From the NCBI GenBank assembly GCA_024734555.1, contig JANPWX010000130.1:872663-936662 (forward strand): 64,000 nt of DNA, read 5' to 3'. Positions 12,258 to 22,766 of this stretch are shown here, piece after piece. Position numbers and translations under genes: made by a program. Source of the stretch: Trochalopteron elliotii. Lineage: Eukaryota; Chordata; Aves; Passeriformes; Leiothrichidae. Every line of letters starts with the position of its first letter. Position 1 is the stretch's first letter. The notes beneath the pieces were generated by a model. It made no database searches. It was not told the origin of the DNA and saw nothing but the letters and a program-made list of their open reading frames with translations.

Positions 12258-12295
12258 ATATCTAATCTAATTTCCAATATCTAACCTAATTTCCA
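12258..12295. repeat. Tandem duplication, 19-bp period, two copies
   Basis: ATATCTAATCTAATTTCCA is followed at once by the same 19-mer with one T-to-C change. It lies about 90 bp from the 28-bp duplication, so this small area has been prone to replication slippage. Confidence 0.85.
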
Positions 12296-13489
12296 ATCTT
12301 CATATTCTAATTTTTTTTCCCTTATCATTTGCTTTTTCATTAAGAATCCCTTCCAGTTTCAAGGTGCAGTGTAGCTTTTTGCAAAGTCTTAACCTTCCAA
12401 AGGGCTGTCTGCACTACAGACAATTTTGTCCTCCAATACTTGTAGGTGAGGGTATGTAACATTATTGGTGAAGACTGGGTGGTATTTGCTTTTCGTTTGT
12501 GTCAGGGGACCAAAAGAAATGTTGCTGAGAATGTGGGATTTCAGCAGGGCTGCCCTCATATTTGGTGGTAACTCAGCTTTGCAGATGAAACTCGGTGCAA
12601 AATTTCTGCGGAAACAAATCCAGATAGTTTTAACCTCAGAGATGTTAGGAGGGGAAAATGCCAGCAAGGCAGTAAAAGAGTGTGCAGAGACCACCTGTGC
12701 TTTTTCTCTACTAAGATTTTGTGGCAAAAATGTGTCGTCTGCTGTCAAAATATGTGTGTTCAGACTGATAACACATAGGCCTGGTCTTATTCAGATTGTT
12801 AATTTACAAGTAAAGACTTCCAAAGGCCTTTCTTGACTTGCTTCCATGCATAACTGTCACAAATGCCTTGTCACCTTTAGGACTTGCTGTTGGTTAGATA
12901 ACACATAGTAAGACTGATTTCTTTTTTTGACTGGCTTTTTATGTTTTTCCAAGGAAAGGCAAGCCCTAGGGATCCCAGGATGTCAGACGGCTCCTCTGTG
13001 AAGTGTTGTTGTACACTGGGATATTTTGCTGCTGCTGTAGGACTGGCAGGGTGAAATCAAGGGCTCCTCTGAATGGCAATGAAGTTCAGGACAAACACGT
13101 GGGGCTGAGGACAGGATGGCTTCCTGCAGCGACTGCAGCAGGTCCAGCTCTGGAAGATAAAATAGGGGTAAGGTTTTCACAGTCTCCACATTGCCCACCA
13201 TGAACTGTCTTTGAGTGAAGCAATGTTGTGTGAGCAGTAATTCCCAGTGCCCCACGAAAAGCTGGGTCTGCTGGGGTACCCCTCCCAGCAGCACGAATCC
13301 ATGGCTCCAAATGCCACTGTATTGCTTCCCAGCTCATGAGGCACCTGCCTGACTGATCCCTTTACCCTTGTCAGTGTTCAGAATAGCTGTGCACCTATTT
13401 TAGCCAGGCAAGCCAAGTGCAAGTTGTTTTCCACGCAGGATGACTGTGTGCAGCAGCACAGGCAGGGGGAAGCTGGATTTTTGGAGACC

Positions 13490-13755
13490 AGACCCTCGGC
13501 GTGGGGCAAAACGCTGGCCCGCACTCTGACGCTGATTTCCTCCTTTATTGGCTGCTCCCGAGGCTGCAGCCGGAGGAACGGTCTCCTGTGGAACGGCAGC
13601 TTTAGACAATTTTATTGGCTGATGAATCTGATCTTGCCTGGCCACCTTCCAGAAACACTGACTTGCCCGAGATGAGAGTGAGAGGAAGGTTGCTCTGCCT
13701 GAGGCTCTAAAGGAATTGTTTTGAGACCAACGCAACACCCATGCCTTGCTGCACG
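13490..13755 (+). promoter_or_regulatory. Candidate promoter and first exon (two inverted CCAAT boxes)
   Basis: About nine CpGs fall within roughly 110 bp (13497-13600) in otherwise CpG-poor DNA. Two inverted CCAAT boxes (ATTGGCTG) lie at 13547-13554 and 13614-13621, 67 bp apart. Further on, an ATG at 13741 is followed by five codons (MPCCT) and a consensus donor, ACG|GTGAGT, after 13755. An in-frame TAA upstream would make this ATG a true start. A tiny phase-0 first coding exon of this kind is typical of alternative promoters of large vertebrate genes, but the exon could equally be untranslated. No TATA box is evident. The target gene is unknown; transcription would run to the right. Confidence 0.38.
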
Positions 13756-14741
13756 GTGAGTATAGAAAGACAGCTCCTATAGCCGCGTCTATATGTGTGA
13801 AGTGCTTTGTGATCTAATTGCTGACACAATTAAATGTGCGGGTCCTGTGGGCTGTGTCTCGTTTGCTGCTTAATTATGTGAAAATGTACTTGGTAAATGG
13901 CTTGCTGTCACAAAATGCTCGATTAACTATTGCAATGATCTAAGTTAAAACACTGCGTTTGTGTCCTGCTATGGTTGTTTCCTGTGCTGCAACACATTGA
14001 TTTAAGCTTTTAGTCATGAGAGAGCAAAATGCAGCTGCAAGATGTTGATATTAAAATGTTTTCTTTGGTTTTATTGTTTTGCTAATGGAAACTCAAAATA
14101 CCAGAGCTGCTTGCTAATATTTGCTCAAGTCTTCTGAAAATTGCTGATTAATCGTGCCCTTTCCTTTTTAAGGGTAACTTCTGTGAAGTTTGATGCTATG
14201 GATCGTTTTGCAAGTTGTGCTTTGCCACAGAGCAAAAATAGGGCAGAGCAAAGGAAGGGAATGTTTTTAATGTAGCCCCCAAAGTGTGTGGTGCTCAAAG
14301 TGGCAGGATACTGCATTGCACCTACATCAGTTGCAAACAGCTCTACAGATAAACATTTTTGAAGAGCCCCCAAAAATATTGCTACCTAAGGAACTGATGG
14401 TTGACCAGCAGCACTGGAACAGGATGAAGGAATGCAGCTTTTTAGACTGCAGCAGTCCAGTAATACACAAAGATGCAGCTAATCCTGAGAGTGCATCATA
14501 CCTGCTGCTTCAGAAATGACACTAAATAACCTGAGTTTCACTCTAACAACCTGCAGTGCCCCTGATACTCGGAGTGGAGTTTGAAAATGTGTATTTTTGA
14601 CAGCTTTGGGAAACTGTAAATTTTATCACTGTACTTGGTCAAAATACCTCTCTCTAATATTTCCTAGGGTTTTTTTTAGGAGACGTGGTGCAGGAAGTGG
14701 GTTGTCAGTGTTTTCTGCAACAAAACATATTGTCCCTGTCC

Positions 14742-14781
14742 CTATATTGTCCCTGCTGAACATAATGCAGGGACAATATAG
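14742..14781. repeat. Perfect 15-bp inverted repeat (hairpin)
   Basis: CTATATTGTCCCTGC at 14742-14756 is the exact reverse complement of 14767-14781, with a 10-base loop between. A further partial copy of the arm (ATATTGTCCCTG) lies just upstream at 14728-14739. The arms carry no mismatch, unusual for old non-coding DNA. Possible readings are a small hairpin RNA, a mini-transposon relic, or a slippage product. Confidence 0.85.
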
Positions 14782-16021
14782 CTTCCTCAGAGCTAAGACA
14801 AAGTATTAAATTAAATCTGAGTAAAGCTGTGCACAGTTCCCAAAGATTTCCCAAACCAGAACTTTGGGTTCTCTTGGGCTGTGCAAGGCACAACTGTTGA
14901 TGGCAATGATGCTTCTCTTCATTCTTCTTCCTGAGGGCCAAGGAGGAACCTGAGCAGCTTCATGATTTGCCTTGGCTGGAATAGCTTTGCAGTATCATTC
15001 TGACCTGGGATGAAGCGGGTTCCTTAGGGAGTCTGAAATGGCATGGGGCTGGCTAAAGCCTCTTGGAATCACCTGCACCACAGCTGCCTTTCCAAGCTGT
15101 GCTAAAGTTACATTTTGAGTACTCTGTGAAGAGGACAGAGTGGGAGGGCCAAGCTTGTAGGTGCAGGAGAGACATGAACGTTGATTTGCAGCTGTAGGTG
15201 TAAGGAGGAGTCTCCCCATTATGTGCAAGTGGGGAAGAGGAGAGGTCTCATTTGGTGCAATTCCGTCTCTGTTTCAGCTCAGAAGGAAATAACTTGTTGA
15301 ACTGGGTCTCATGACAAGTGGAATGGCAGTCCATGAAGTTATGTGGCCCTGTTACCACCTGTGGTTATGAGAGTGCAGTAGGATCTTTTGTTAATGAGAA
15401 ATGATGTGGCAAATATAGTTTAGTATGACTTTTGTGCAATTGTCCCAGATAGCATTGACAAACTTTGGTTCTAAATGTCTTCTAAACATTTGTTTGGCCT
15501 TGTAAATAGTCTGAACTACGTTTTTGCTCATTCCTGTGTTTCTGCACCATTCCTGCTCCTGTTCTTGCTGGCTGAGGCTTCTGAGGGAGCCGTGGGAAGC
15601 TGACATTCATACCAATTGGATTTCAAACATCCCTTCTAGAAATCACAGGCTCTGTCATTATATGGAAGATGAGGCCGTTTTACACCTAGTTTTATAGAGG
15701 TGTTTGTGATTTCCTGGGATTTTCTTGTGGAATCTGAATTAGAGCTTATTTCAGGTTAAGATTTAAGTTTAACAAATATGAAAAACATAGTATTGACATA
15801 CAAGCTCAGTACATGTTTGTCTTCCTGGAGAAGTTTTTTGTATTAATGTCAGACATGCATCTGTGAAGTTGCAATCTGTGGCTGTTATAGTTGTAACACT
15901 GAAAAAGGAAAATGAAAGGGGAGGAAACTGTGCATGAAGATGTGAATTTTGCTAGTTTTAGATCTAAATGAAATGCATTGAAGGTAACTCATGGTGGAAA
16001 TGGAGCTTTGCCACTAAGCAG
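14782..16021. other. No gene or repeat supported
   Basis: Only short frames on both strands, without splice-site context or similarity I recognise. Confidence 0.45.
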
Positions 16022-16552
16022 TGTGTTGGTGTATGGCACAAATGGGATGGGACCACTGGGACGTTCCTCGAGCCTTTATTGCAACATCAACCTCATAACA
16101 GGTTGGGACAATTGAAAGATGGCAACAGCTCATGTCTTGCCAGCAGTGGTCAAAGATCTCTTTGTTACAGGGCATTTTAAAGGTTTTCCAGCCAACAGCA
16201 TTGCTAAAGCTTACAGACAATTGTTCTAGCTAATCACTAAAAGCACACATACACCTGCTTCGAACAATGCTTGCTTGTATGCTTTCTATTAACAATACAC
16301 AATATTCCATTATTAAGCTTAAAATCTTCTACTATCTTGCTAAGCATATTTTTCTGCAGTCTTAAGGTCTATTCTAGCCAAGCCTAAAAACTCAAACTAT
16401 TGTTTCATGTCCTTGCTTACTGTATCATTGTATCTTCTCTGCTTTCAGACTCTGCAGCTGCAGCTAACTCTAAGTTTTCTGTTCTTTCTGTTTCTGAGGC
16501 CTGCTTTTACAGCTTCTGAAAATCTTCTTACCTTTACTAGCAATTTCCCACA
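16022..16552 (-). mobile_element. Solo LTR of an endogenous retrovirus, minus orientation
   Basis: Read on the minus strand this is a complete LTR layout. It begins TGTGGG at 16552 and ends with a CA dinucleotide near 16022. A TATA-like TTTAAAA stands near 16174-16182. The poly(A) signal AATAAA is at 16075-16080 (seen as TTTATT on the plus strand), about 100 bp further on, as expected for an R region. Text and layout resemble an ERVK-type LTR family I remember from songbirds; the family name is unverified. No gag, pol or env sequence flanks it, so it is a solitary LTR left by recombination. I could not find a clean target-site duplication, and the left boundary is uncertain by a few bases. 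Confidence 0.78.
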
Positions 16553-17718
16553 AGTAGGATGTTACTCATTTGGAGGGGAATGAGTGATTCCCTTGGTTTT
16601 TCAAAGGGCTTTTTGAAACCCTGTTACTTATGTGCTGCTGGTGTGTTCCAGCAAAATAGTAACCATGAATGAGCTGAATACAGGTTGCTTATTTATTTTT
16701 GAGCCTTTGTCATCACTCTACATGCCACAACAGGCAAAATGCTGGTGATTCCTGTCACTGTCAACCCAAAGGTAGAGGTGGCCTCACTTTGGGCACCAGT
16801 GGAATGGATATCCAAGGAGTGCTCCTTGTGCCTGGGCTGTTGGTGATCTCTGTGAGCAGTCCCAGGAAAACAAGGGTGCCCCAGGGCCCTGTGGCAGGGC
16901 AGGGGATGAGGATCAGTCACAGGGGATTAATTGGTCTTTCTTGGCCTGGCCCTCAGCTTGTACCAGTGGGAAGGCCATGACTGCAGCCAGCCTTAAAACA
17001 GTACAGCAGATTTTTTCCTGTTCTGCTGTCAGTCTGGTGTGGTGCTTTGCACCCCAATTGCCTCCCTCAGCCTTGTAAATGTTGCAAGTTTCTCAGTTTT
17101 GCTGGAGTAGATAAAATATAAGGGCAGTTCTAGACATTTTACTTTGAGGGGAGAAAATGGAGAAAAGCAGGAGGAGGAGGCGCCTAAAAATATAAAGCTT
17201 GTGATCTTTGTTAATGATTATATTTGGCAATTCTGTAGAAATGAAACCAAGAGAAAACTATGATTCTTTGACTTAGAAAAAGCATTTATCTGGAAATGTT
17301 TTGGTTTTGGGTTAAGACTTGAGTTAAGAAAGTGGAAATATATTGATTTGTATTTTGACAGTTTAAAATGGTTTCTATGCAGTGCTCTTACAACATGTTC
17401 GTTTAGAATGTGGACTTGCAAATTGCAGTAGTATTTTAAAACACTTGGAATTCAGAATTACATGTAAACTGTCTGCAGTGATTTTATTTTTATCTTTGTT
17501 AATGTGCTGGTTTTGCATCGCAGTTGGGTTTGTTGGTTAGCTTGGATGTGAATTTGTATTCCTGTATATGTATATAAACATAAACCCATTAAAACATGTA
17601 TGTAAGTAAGAAGCTGGTAGGCAATATGCTTACATATATACCAGCATGTTATTGAGTCATAACATGAAATATTTACTCTCAATATCCATGTGTAAATCTA
17701 ATGTGCTGTGGATTCATG
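16553..17718. other. No gene supported
   Basis: AT-rich sequence with short overlapping frames. No splice pair, RNA gene or recognisable repeat was seen. Confidence 0.45.
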
Positions 17719-18099
17719 CTAGGAGTAATAAGACAAGAAACTGTTTATGCTCTGTGATACAGATAGGCAGATCAACAGTGGGAGTGAAAACTGGAATTGT
17801 TCTTCCGTTTCAATTACAGCCTGACAAATGGTGCATTCATTTTTCATTGTTAATAAATGGCCCATATGGCATCCTTTGATCACATGCTCTGCAGCTTCTG
17901 CAACAGTAAGGCATTTATTTTCAGGGAATACAGAACCTAACATTTGATCTGGACTTTCTGACCAAAATATTGTCTTGAGTAAGAGAATGGACACTACCAG
18001 AAGAAGGTACCCCAGGTAGCTCAGAGTTTTCCAGTCTGAAGGCTTGGAGCATGCTGCACCCACCTCAGCAGCAGAGCCAGCAACCTCCTCATGTTCCAT
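17719..18099 (-). CDS. Hypothetical small single-pass membrane protein (126 codons)
   Basis: A true ATG at 18099 opens a 126-codon frame ending in TAG. The layout is that of a type II or small integral membrane protein. An acidic, Ala-rich N-terminus (1-25) leads to a strong hydrophobic helix at about 26-46 (YLGYLLLVVSILLLKTIF). A polar region of about 57 residues follows with Cys63, Cys77, Cys89 and Cys92 and His78/His81, including the string NECTICQAVIETEEQF. A shorter hydrophobic tail (104-113) ends the frame. First codon positions are clearly purine-rich, as in real genes. An in-frame TAG 39 bases upstream lies in TTTTCTAG, which could also be a splice acceptor, making this an internal or last exon. 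No good splice donor is visible near the 3' end, where coding character fades after about residue 103. I do not recognise the family; no neighbour or promoter supports it. Confidence 0.35.
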   Translation of the reverse strand: MEHEEVAGSAAEVGAACSKPSDWKTLSYLGYLLLVVSILLLKTIFWSESPDQMLGSVFPENKCLTVAEAAEHVIKGCHMGHLLTMKNECTICQAVIETEEQFQFSLPLLICLSVSQSINSFLSYYS

Positions 18100-20094
18100 A
18101 TCACACCAGATAAAACCAGAAAGGCTCTTTCCCCACTAGAAAATTCCATTCTTTCACAGAATATGTGAGGATGGCTTTTCCATGGTGCACAGTCCAGATT
18201 CCAGGATGCCTGGCATGGAGGGATAGATAAAAACTAATCAGAGAAGAAATTTAGCAACACAAAGCAAAACTAGAATTTCTTTCTGTGTGAGAAATACGCA
18301 TCACCAAAAAACCCACCAGCCTGATACACACATCCCTTGGAATTAAGACAACCTATTTACTTTTAATCACATTATTTATCATACCTTTTAGAAGCAAAAC
18401 TGAAATCCATAGCCAGGACACCAGCTGGAGACATCCAGGAATATCTCCATGGAAATACCATCTTGGAAAGCAAAGCTTGCTGAAGTTTGCTCATTGTCAT
18501 CTGCAGAGCACTGCAGTCTGGGAGGAAACAAGCTAGGTGACACTCTGTTTTCTACACCCACAGTCACAACAGATGGATGGGTGACAAGACCTCTCCAGAG
18601 CAGCTCATATCCTCCCTTATGGTGTAGCTCTTGTAGCCACTTTGATCTTAATGGGCAGACAGTGTTTGGGACCTTTCTGGGTGCTCCTACCAAAAAATGA
18701 TAATGATTATGCACAGTTCGTGCCTTTAATGTGAACTGAAGTGTTTACAAAGCATGTGTGGATGAACACTCCTACTTCCCCAAACACAAGAAGTTTCCTC
18801 CCTCACAGTGTTCATGTGAACCTTCCTGGCATAAGGAGATGCAGGATGGAAGCAGGGGGAAGGGAAAGCCTGTTGGACTCTCCTTGGGAAAGTTCCATCT
18901 GTAACACAGCAACCTGTAGCCACTTGTAACTGCAACACAGTCAGCACCCCCGGAGTAGTTTCAGCTTCTACTTTGGCAGTAGTAAATGGCAAAACTGCAC
19001 AGAGTCACTCACTCATGACCCCATATAAGAAAAATTTTGTGTCCCCTTAACCTTTTGCAAAAGATGGGCACAATGTGTAAACCCCAAAGCAGATGATGCA
19101 TTTCTGTACCAAGCATCATGTCATGTGTTTGATGAAACGTGGCTGGCTAAGTGTGTCCAGATGGGCATTGCTCCTTTGGTGAAGAAGCCATTAAAATGTG
19201 GCAATTTCTGGGAATCTAGGCTAAAATAGGCTCTCAAAATGGAGAGTTAGTACAAGGCACAAAGTTGAAAAATTGGTCTCCACATAGGTAACTGAAACTG
19301 GGAGGCGGGGGGAATGGGACAACTTTAAAGGTTGTGTAATCATTTAATTTGCTGTTTTAGTGCTAATATATAAAATGTTTCCCCAGCATACCTGGCTTCC
19401 CTTTTCAGCTGGCTTCTTAGGAAGGATTTTTTGAGGAAAATGCTCTGTGTGATGTTATAGGCCTGTAATTTTCAGGCTAGACTACAGAAGGATTATATAC
19501 TTGTTATTTTGTTTTCCCTTGAGAGAGTTCTGAAATGTTTCATAAATCCAAATGACTGTATAGGTTTTAGTGAATATGTAATTTGCCATGTGGAATATAT
19601 ACTGGTCAATATCTCTGTTCTTAGAGCAGATGGTCACTAACAAAAATGATGTGTGACAGCTGTTCCGTACTGTGGAATGATCTGTCATCTCCTCAGGTTC
19701 TTGTAAATTGCTTGTAGCTCAAGATTAGGGTAAAATATTTAAAAGTTGTCAAAAGCAGCTTTAAAGCCTCTGACCTTCTAGCTTTTAAAAGTGGTTTAGG
19801 GGCTTATGATGTTGAATCCTGTAATCACTTTTGAAATGTTTTTCTACTCCATCTTCCTTGAATGAATAGAAGTGTCTATTTCCCACAAGTAAAAAGGGCC
19901 TAACTTTGGTCAAAAAGCATTGCTGATTATGAACTTGCTGAAATCTGTGAGGAGTAAAATTGGAACTGACTCACAGAACTGATAAGATTTGTCAGGGACA
20001 GTCATGGGTAGTTGCCTCAAACTTTGTAATAGAAAAGATTGTGCTTGAAAAAAAGCATGGTAGGAAAATGCACCTGTCTTAGGAAAGGAAAAGT
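18100..20094. other. No gene supported
   Basis: Short frames only. No repeats I can name. Confidence 0.45.
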
Positions 20095-20190
20095 GAGCAC
20101 TTGCCCTGTGCAGGGCCAGGAATTGGACTCAGTACTCTTTGTGGATACCTTCCAACTCAGGATATTCTGTGATTCCATGATTCTGTGACT
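20095..20190 (+). mobile_element. CR1 LINE 3' tail
   Basis: The sequence carries the diagnostic CR1 3' end: an ATTGGACTC-type motif, a TACCTTCCAACTC stretch, and a terminal run of octamer-like units (ATTCTGTG, ATTCCATG, ATTCTGTG). Only about the last 90 bp survive, the usual 5'-truncated form in birds. Orientation is plus. Confidence 0.85.
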
Positions 20191-22255
20191 TGAATTATTT
20201 TCCAGACCCCACGATACAAGAAATGGGAATTTCCTCCAGGAGTTTTATCACAGCAGATTAGGTTTTTATGTTAAATGTTCCTGTTTGGTGTGCAAACCAA
20301 ACTTTATTCCTCTTGACCTTATTTACTATGGTGGACACCAATGTTTAATATAAAAAAAGAGGAAGTATTTATTTAACTTCTTACCCCCTTTTTATGGTAC
20401 AAGGCTCTGGCTGGGTGGAAGGACAAAGATATGATGCATGAAAACATGAATGGTTTGTGTTCAAGATGATGTCCCATGTTGGCTCCAATATATGAGCATC
20501 ACACTTTCTATCAGGGAATGCCATGAAGGTCCTATGTGGAGGTGACTTCTACCTAAGAACCAAGACATGACCCAGTCAAGTGTGTGATAAATATAGACAC
20601 CCACTGCAGCAACTTGCACCAACACAAGCTGTGAGTTGCAAGTTAGACACGTGGCTGTGTCTCAGCAGTCAGTCCCTGCTTCATGCTGCAGTTAAGCTGC
20701 CCTGGCTCCCAGGTTTATTTCATTTGCACCAGGCATTTGCATGGTCCCAGGAAAAGTCTTGAAAAAAAATGGTTAGATTTCTGCAAAACTAAACTAAGAG
20801 GAAATTAATACTGAGTAATCTGAGACATGTATTTCTATCCAGGCTTTATTATTGTTTGTTTCCTTCTGTGGTTATTTACATACATTTACAGAGCCCAGCA
20901 GAGCTATTCCTTGCTCTGGTTTTGTCTCATAAAATTCCAAAGCATAGAACTGTCATTCAGGGATGAAACAGTGTGATGTAATTTAACTATAGGCAAGGTA
21001 GCTTAATTAGCACTTACAGTCTGTCTTTAATAGGTGGGCTCAGGATATGCAATTTTGCCCTGTAGTAACCTTCAGTTTTTCTTTTACATCTTTCCTTTAC
21101 CACTGTAGCAGTAGAAAAAGAGCTCGTGTACCCTTTAGCTGTCATGTGACCTTGCAGCTCCACAGTGGGACAGGGAATGCTCTGTTCAAGAAAAATCAGT
21201 CTTTTGGGGGAAGGACTCAGCAAATTAACTGGGAGCCTGTTTTTTTTCTAAAGGCTAATTTATGCCAATGGGGAGATCCTCATACACTGTGGAGCAGCAC
21301 TGTGCTGATCTCAACAGAGCTACTTTGTTTGATGGGGGTTAAAAATCTCGTCCCAAGTGTGTGTGCTTCTCTTCTGCTGATGCAACTATCACCACTGTGC
21401 CTGGGGTAGGTTGTGCCTCTCTCTCCTCCTCTTCTCTCTTTATGGCCTAACAACCCTAGGATGCACTGTTTGTCCCCATTGTTTTTTAAAGGTTACCCTT
21501 GCTCACATGGTGAGCTGTCTGTGGTTCGTTGTTGCTCCTCGTGTGAGATTTGATGCCATGAGCCTGGCAGCAGAGACAGCACAGCAGCACTGGCTTTGCT
21601 GCAGCTTTACTGCCTGAAATGGGACCTCAGGGCCTGGTTTGCCCAGCTCAGCCCAGACTGCCATCTCACTGCTCACTCTGCTTGCCTCCACATAGCAAAA
21701 CTCTGCTTTTCTCCCTGCACCAAGGCATATCAAGGCCGTAGGAGTTATCCTGGGATGTGCTTCCCTGCTGGCAGTGGCTTATCATGGCATATTGAACTGG
21801 TCTGCTTCTCACACATGGGAGCAGGAAAAGCCTGTCCCCATGCTGCTGCTCCTGCTCACTTTATAGTTTTAAAAGACATGGTCTGCTTGAGTAGCACTCC
21901 TTCTGTGTTTGTAGGTCAGACAGAAGTCCCTGTGGGTCAGCTTTACATCTTCAGCTGTAAATGTAGGTCAGCTGGCTGCCTTGCAGAGTGTTTCTTATCC
22001 TTAAAAGCACAGTTCCTCACACACAACTTCACAGTCCATTGCCTTTGCTGGTCTGTAAGGAAGCTCATTTTGCCAGCATAGCGAGGGGTGCAGCTGCTCT
22101 CCTGACACTGGCAGCCCTGCCAGCATGGCAGCAGAGTGTTTTTCTGTCTAGGTGGAGCAGATGTGTAATGAGAGCAATTATCTGCTGTTTCTGACGCTTT
22201 CCTTCAGTAATGAGAGATTGGTATCAGGCCTGTTAATGAAATTAATTATCATAGG
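20191..22255. other. No gene supported
   Basis: A 161-codon frame at 21596-22081 and its neighbours lack coding character and overlap other frames. No repeats recognised. Confidence 0.45.
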
Positions 22256-22607
22256 NNNNNNNNNNNNNNNNNNNNNNNNNNNNNNNNNNNNNNNNNNNNN
22301 NNNNNNNNNNNNNNNNNNNNNNNNNNNNNNNNNNNNNNNNNNNNNNNNNNNNNNNNNNNNNNNNNNNNNNNNNNNNNNNNNNNNNNNNNNNNNNNNNNNN
22401 NNNNNNNNNNNNNNNNNNNNNNNNNNNNNNNNNNNNNNNNNNNNNNNNNNNNNNNNNNNNNNNNNNNNNNNNNNNNNNNNNNNNNNNNNNNNNNNNNNNN
22501 NNNNNNNNNNNNNNNNNNNNNNNNNNNNNNNNNNNNNNNNNNNNNNNNNNNNNNNNNNNNNNNNNNNNNNNNNNNNNNNNNNNNNNNNNNNNNNNNNNNN
22601 NNNNNNN
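22256..22607. other. Assembly gap (352 N)
   Basis: A run of undetermined bases. Open frames that cross it are artefacts. Its size is probably an estimate. Confidence 0.99.
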
Positions 22608-22699
22608 ATGTTAAGTTGCACACAGAAGAAGGTGGCTGGTGCAGATCTTCCTTTGTCCGTGGCTGCAGGGACTCTCCAGCTGCTTGTAGAACCACAGCA

Positions 22700-22766
22700 G
22701 GGTATGACTGGGGCTCTGGATGACCTCCAGAGATCTCTTCTGTCCTCAACCATTCTGTGATTCTGT
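22700..22766 (+). mobile_element. CR1 LINE 3' tail beside the gap
   Basis: CTGGATGACCTCCAGAG, then a degenerate CTTC-tCC-AACC region and a terminal ATTCTGTGATTCTGT, match the CR1 3' end. The body of the element may lie partly in the adjacent gap, and the 22608-22700 segment may also belong to it. Confidence 0.7.

Noticed and set aside
21596..22081. 161-codon plus-strand frame
   Set aside because: Cys- and His-rich random-looking translation, with no homology I recognise and no exon signals.
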